In this document: piece by piece, positions 61,227 to 64,000 of the stretch
Position numbering within the stretch: the first letter of the stretch is position 1
Layout: each line of letters begins with the position of its first letter
Assembly: GCF_000497045.1 (NCBI RefSeq)
Contig: NW_015961950.1
Coordinates: 440,553-504,552 of the forward strand
Length of the DNA: 64,000 nt
Origin: Kalmanozyma brasiliensis GHG001
Lineage: Eukaryota > Basidiomycota > Ustilaginomycetes > Ustilaginales
Direction of reading: 5' to 3'
Program-made: the position numbers and the translations under genes
The notes under the pieces: model-generated
What the model was told of the DNA's origin: nothing
Seen by the model: only the letters and a program-made list of their open reading frames with translations
The model's database searches: none

Positions 61227-61769
61227 TCAGTGGTCACCCCTTGTGGAAGCGTACTTGTCCCTGAACTCGTGCAGCCCACCAACGCCTCCTTCGTGCGCCT
61301 GTGCGTTGGCCGCCTGCAAATCATACTTGAGCATATCGCTATCCGTAGCATGTGCGCTGGCTGGTTCTCCTGATGATGCCCCAGTTGGGCGCAACGTCCC
61401 CCTCAATCCTTTCTCGGTGCTCTCGACGACCCCCAGATTGTGCTCGAGCTGCTGCCTCGCTGTGATATACGCGACGCCCGTTCCGGCCAGTAGACCCGAG
61501 AGATAGCTTGCGTTCTTGGACAGGTTTAGGGCCCGTCGGCTGATGAAGGCGGAGAGAACACCACCGCCGAGGCCCAGCGCGATGCCACGCAGCTGGGCCG
61601 CCCGGTTGGCAGCGCCAACTTGGGCAACGGGGAGAGGCGGGTGCTCAATGGGGTCCAATTTGCCGGCATTGCGGCCGAGGTGGACGCGTGACGGGTCAGG
61701 AGTGACGCCCCCGCCATGGTTCGGAGGTGGCTGGCTGCCCGATGGGAAGGAGGAAGAAGGCGCGGACAT
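61227..61769 (-). CDS. Small hypothetical protein with two membrane-like helices
   Basis: The protein has 180 residues from ATG 61769 (MSAPSSSFPSGSQ). A Pro/Gly-rich head (1-55) is followed by two hydrophobic Gly/Ala-rich segments, about 61-78 (GIALGLGGGVLSAFISRRAL) and 89-104 (YLSGLLAGTGVAYITARQQL), then a hydrophilic tail ending HEFRDKYASTRGDH. The paired Gly-rich hairpin resembles small mitochondrial membrane proteins, but I do not recognise the family. It is codirectional with PXR1 upstream and 177 bp from the convergent tRNA terminator. Confidence 0.65.
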   Translation of the reverse strand: MSAPSSSFPSGSQPPPNHGGGVTPDPSRVHLGRNAGKLDPIEHPPLPVAQVGAANRAAQLRGIALGLGGGVLSAFISRRALNLSKNASYLSGLLAGTGVAYITARQQLEHNLGVVESTEKGLRGTLRPTGASSGEPASAHATDSDMLKYDLQAANAQAHEGGVGGLHEFRDKYASTRGDH

Positions 61770-62189
61770 TGTGAGGCTGCCCTGAGATGCTTGAAGTTGG
61801 GCCGGATGTCGTTCTTAGTAGCTTTGTTCAGCTCAAGTGTCGACGAGAAGGCGAATGTCCCGAGTCAGAGTGCAGGGTGTGGTCGGGAGGATGATGAGGT
61901 CGAACGCAGTGGTATGATGGTGAGGAAGGCAGACGATGTCCACTCATAACCTCCACACGGCTTCCTGTCGCCGAGACCCGGTCGGGGATGACTGACGTCT
62001 CGAAATTATCGAGGCTGAAAATGGAGACAAAAATTAAAGGCGGCGAAATTCTGGCAGGGCTTGCAGACACTCCAAACGCAATCTCGAAAAGACGATGTAG
62101 GCCATGACATTGTCCGTACTTCCTGATGCTGATACAGATGCTAGGGGTATAACGCATGAGGCGTGGTGGATGGTCGCACAGCAGCTACT
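61770..62189. other. Upstream region of the small membrane protein and PXR1 3' flank
   Basis: These 420 bp contain no gene. A short A/T-rich piece (GAGACAAAAATTAAAGG) lies near 62024-62040. Confidence 0.45.
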
Positions 62190-63452
62190 CTAGGCGCCGA
62201 CGCGCGCAGCACGTGCAAAGATGGCTTCCTGTTCGGCCTTCTTCTTCTTCGCAATTTGCGCCTTGCGAATCATGAGACGACGGTTGAGGTACTCAAAGAC
62301 GAATAAGCCTTGCGAGTTGACGCCAATCTGTGTCGCCTTCTCTTTCTCCTCGGCTTCAGCCGCTTCCACTGCGGCCTTGTCGTCACTGGCGATGATGTTG
62401 GTCGTGCCGTCTGTGGGCGATGCCTTCTTGCTCTTCTTCCCGTCCTTGTCCTTCTTCTTGTCCTTCTTTTCTTTCTTGTCCTTCTTTTCCTTCTTCTTAG
62501 TCTTCGTGTCCTCTTCTGAAGAGTTCGAATCCAATTTTGGCCCTGTCTCTGCCTCCAAGCGTCGGTCTACGTCCATCAATGGGATCTCGCTACCTCCTGG
62601 TCCTGGGTATGTCTTGGATGCGACTGTCGGAGTCGAGGTGCCTGATGCAGCTGCAGAGGAAGCCGGAGTCGATGCGATTCCCAAGATCTCGTTGACACTT
62701 GCCAGATCATTCGCCGAGACCATGCGCTTGGCTCGCAGGAACTTCGCTCGATGTGCCATCCGTACCGGCCTGCCTTGGACGACGTCCTTCTTGATCTCTT
62801 CGACTGCTGCTTGGTCTTTCGCTAGTGCCGGGTCAGCGCTAGCTACGGCTGCTACGACGTCAGCCTTTTGCTTCTCCGAGGCTCGCTTACTCTTCTTGGA
62901 TTCGGACGAGTCTTTCTTGTCCTTCTTGCTCTTCTTGGCCTTGTCTTCGGAGGCATCGTCCGAGTCGTCGTGCTTTCGCTTCTTTTTCGACTTTTCGTCG
63001 CTCGACTTGGACTTCTTCTCCTTCTTGTCTCGCTTCTCCTTCTTCTCTTTCTTGCTCTTCTTGGACTTCTTGTCATCGTCATCCTCACCACCGGCGGCCG
63101 AGGACGAGGAGGATGCCACCGCCGAGGACGACGAAGACGCGGCATTAGCAGCATTGAGACGCTCGAACAAGCTCCCCAAATCACCACCACCGCCCACCCA
63201 AATATCCTTGCCATTCGCTCTCGCTTCTCGTTCATGACGCTGAGCACCGATACCCTTGTTGTCCATCTTGTAAGCCACCTTGAGGTTCTCCGTAAGACCG
63301 GGCATGGTGAGGCCGAGACTCTGGCCGGAAGACCAGCCCATCTGCGCGAGCATGCGCTGTCCGGGTGCGGAAGAATCGTTGAGCCATGCTGTGTTGCGCG
63401 TGCTGGCTGAGCCGACCAGCCGCTGCTTCTGCTTGGGTCCTGAGAGTCCCAT
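62190..63452 (-). CDS. PXR1: G-patch protein Pxr1/PinX1-like (rRNA and snoRNA processing)
   Basis: The protein has 420 residues from ATG 63452 (MGLSGPKQKQRLV); open sequence upstream has no better ATG. The N terminus holds the Pxr1 signature: NTAWLNDSS and the G-patch PGQRMLAQMGWSSGQSLGL, then YKMDNKGIGAQRHER and WVGGGGDLGSLFERLN. Lys-rich KKE/KKD tracts (about residues 125-185 and 320-355) flank a central part with VRMAHRAKFLRAKRMVSAND, and the C terminus is FEYLNRRLMIRKAQIAKKKK. Pxr1 activates the helicase Prp43 in rRNA and snoRNA maturation in the nucleolus and in yeast inhibits telomerase. It is longer than yeast Pxr1 (271 residues) because of the Lys-rich tracts and a second conserved block. 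Confidence 0.93.
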   Translation of the reverse strand: MGLSGPKQKQRLVGSASTRNTAWLNDSSAPGQRMLAQMGWSSGQSLGLTMPGLTENLKVAYKMDNKGIGAQRHEREARANGKDIWVGGGGDLGSLFERLNAANAASSSSSAVASSSSSAAGGEDDDDKKSKKSKKEKKEKRDKKEKKSKSSDEKSKKKRKHDDSDDASEDKAKKSKKDKKDSSESKKSKRASEKQKADVVAAVASADPALAKDQAAVEEIKKDVVQGRPVRMAHRAKFLRAKRMVSANDLASVNEILGIASTPASSAAASGTSTPTVASKTYPGPGGSEIPLMDVDRRLEAETGPKLDSNSSEEDTKTKKKEKKDKKEKKDKKKDKDGKKSKKASPTDGTTNIIASDDKAAVEAAEAEEKEKATQIGVNSQGLFVFEYLNRRLMIRKAQIAKKKKAEQEAIFARAARVGA

Positions 63453-63913
63453 GTTGCGGTTCGTGAGGGTGAATGGTTGATATGGTGAAAAGAAGCAATT
63501 CGCTGTTCTCCGCGAATTCTCAACTTTTTTCGAGCTGGACAAATTTCGAGGCAAGAACTCGGCAGTCGGAAATGAGGGGCGAACCCGATATAGGATCGGG
63601 TACAGCCAGCACCGTTCCACTTGTGCGGGGTTGCTTCTCCCTCACTTCGACCCTTTCTGATAAGAACTCCTCAGCGCTGCGTACATCGCGCATTCGAACG
63701 CCACCAGCAGCTCAGTAGATAGGACTATCCGGTGCGCAATAGCCCAACCACAACGAGCTGGAACAACCAAACGATGGCGCTCTATCATTAGCACAGATAA
63801 ACGGTCCGAGCTCGTTCAGCAGTTGACAGTAGAGCTGCGGCAGAGAACCAGGTGCATCGCAGCGTCAGGAAGGGCGTAGCATCAGCACTGCGCGGTTGCT
63901 TGCGCGCCTCGTG
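63453..63913. other. Divergent upstream region, PXR1 / right-edge gene
   Basis: The 461 bp carry the PXR1 promoter and the presumed promoter of the gene starting at 63914. Nothing else is visible. Confidence 0.4.
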
Positions 63914-64000
63914 ATGCCGTCAGACACCGACAGCCCGGCGCTGCCTCCGACAGAGATCTCGGCGGCAGCTACATCACCTCCTATCGCGCTTCCACCCGCA
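63914..64000 (+). CDS. N-terminal fragment of a gene running off the right edge
   Basis: ATG 63914 begins an open frame of 29 codons that reaches the window end without a stop (MPSDTDSPALPPTEISAAAT). The Ser/Pro/Ala-rich composition is like the disordered starts of neighbouring genes. No domain is reached, so the function cannot be assigned. Confidence 0.4.
   Translation, partial: MPSDTDSPALPPTEISAAATSPPIALPPA

Noticed and set aside
63453..63620. An N-terminal extension of PXR1 (56 codons upstream)
   Set aside because: The Pxr1 family begins at MGLSGPK-type sequence; the upstream part is Cys/Phe/Arg-rich and lacks a usable ATG at a sensible place.
1..64000. Mobile elements, viral remnants, secondary-metabolite clusters or CRISPR arrays
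   Set aside because: No transposase, reverse transcriptase, capsid, polyketide or peptide synthetase motifs, terminal repeats or regularly spaced repeats were seen on either strand.

Overview
This window reads as a gene-dense, intron-poor nuclear chromosome segment of a basidiomycete fungus, most likely a smut of the Ustilaginaceae (Ustilago, Sporisorium and relatives). The basis is eukaryotic protein families (RNA polymerase II subunit Rpb8, Mediator Med17, SAGA Spt7, spliceosomal Cwc15), mostly uninterrupted long coding frames with a few short introns (66-117 nt, GTRNGY donors, CTGAY-like branch sites), long Ser/Pro/Gln-rich low-complexity insertions, and a protein kinase A catalytic subunit of the type called Adr1 in corn smut. 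The genus-level call is inference from gene style, not from alignment. I see no transposon, virus, rRNA, CRISPR or secondary-metabolite cluster.

Layout. 1-3.1 kb: two adjacent putative nuclear proteins that share a C-terminal motif, plus a third open frame that continues in phase past the stop of the second. 3.1-9.2 kb: myosin regulatory light chain, a two-pass membrane protein, nicotinate phosphoribosyltransferase and a CAP10-type glycosyltransferase. 9.3-14.3 kb: 2-oxoglutarate dehydrogenase E1 and a small four-pass membrane protein. 16.3-23.8 kb: a rhodanese/tyrosine-phosphatase protein, Cwc15, a five-exon ER FKBP and the PKA catalytic subunit. 25.5-34 kb: a Vps68/TMEM50-like protein, ketopantoate reductase, geranylgeranyl diphosphate synthase, Rpb8 and a PMR1-type Ca2+/Mn2+ pump. 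34.6-48.2 kb: Med17, a VIP36/Emp47-like lectin, an FAD-linked oxidase with a giant insertion, Spt7, a short-chain dehydrogenase and a Bli-3-like flavin-binding protein. 50.4-60.2 kb: polarisome scaffold Spa2, an Rpn4-like zinc-finger factor and glycogen branching enzyme. 61-64 kb: tRNA-Thr(AGT), a small membrane protein, the G-patch protein Pxr1, and the start of a further gene at the window edge.

The genes are housekeeping and do not form one pathway. Loose themes are the secretory pathway (CAP10 transferase, FKBP2, Vps68, PMR1, lectin), transcription and RNA processing (Cwc15, Rpb8, Med17, Spt7, Pxr1) and polarity or signalling (Spa2, myosin light chain, PKA, tyrosine phosphatase). Genes alternate between convergent pairs with very short 3' gaps (often about 40-150 bp) and divergent pairs with 0.4-2.2 kb shared upstream regions. 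The most unusual items are a roughly 585-residue disordered insertion inside the flavin-binding fold of the oxidase at 39569-43039, a roughly 400-residue insertion inside the catalytic domain of the tyrosine phosphatase, tiny coding exons (19 nt in FKBP2; a probable 6-nt first exon in spt7), and the duplicated motif at the left edge.
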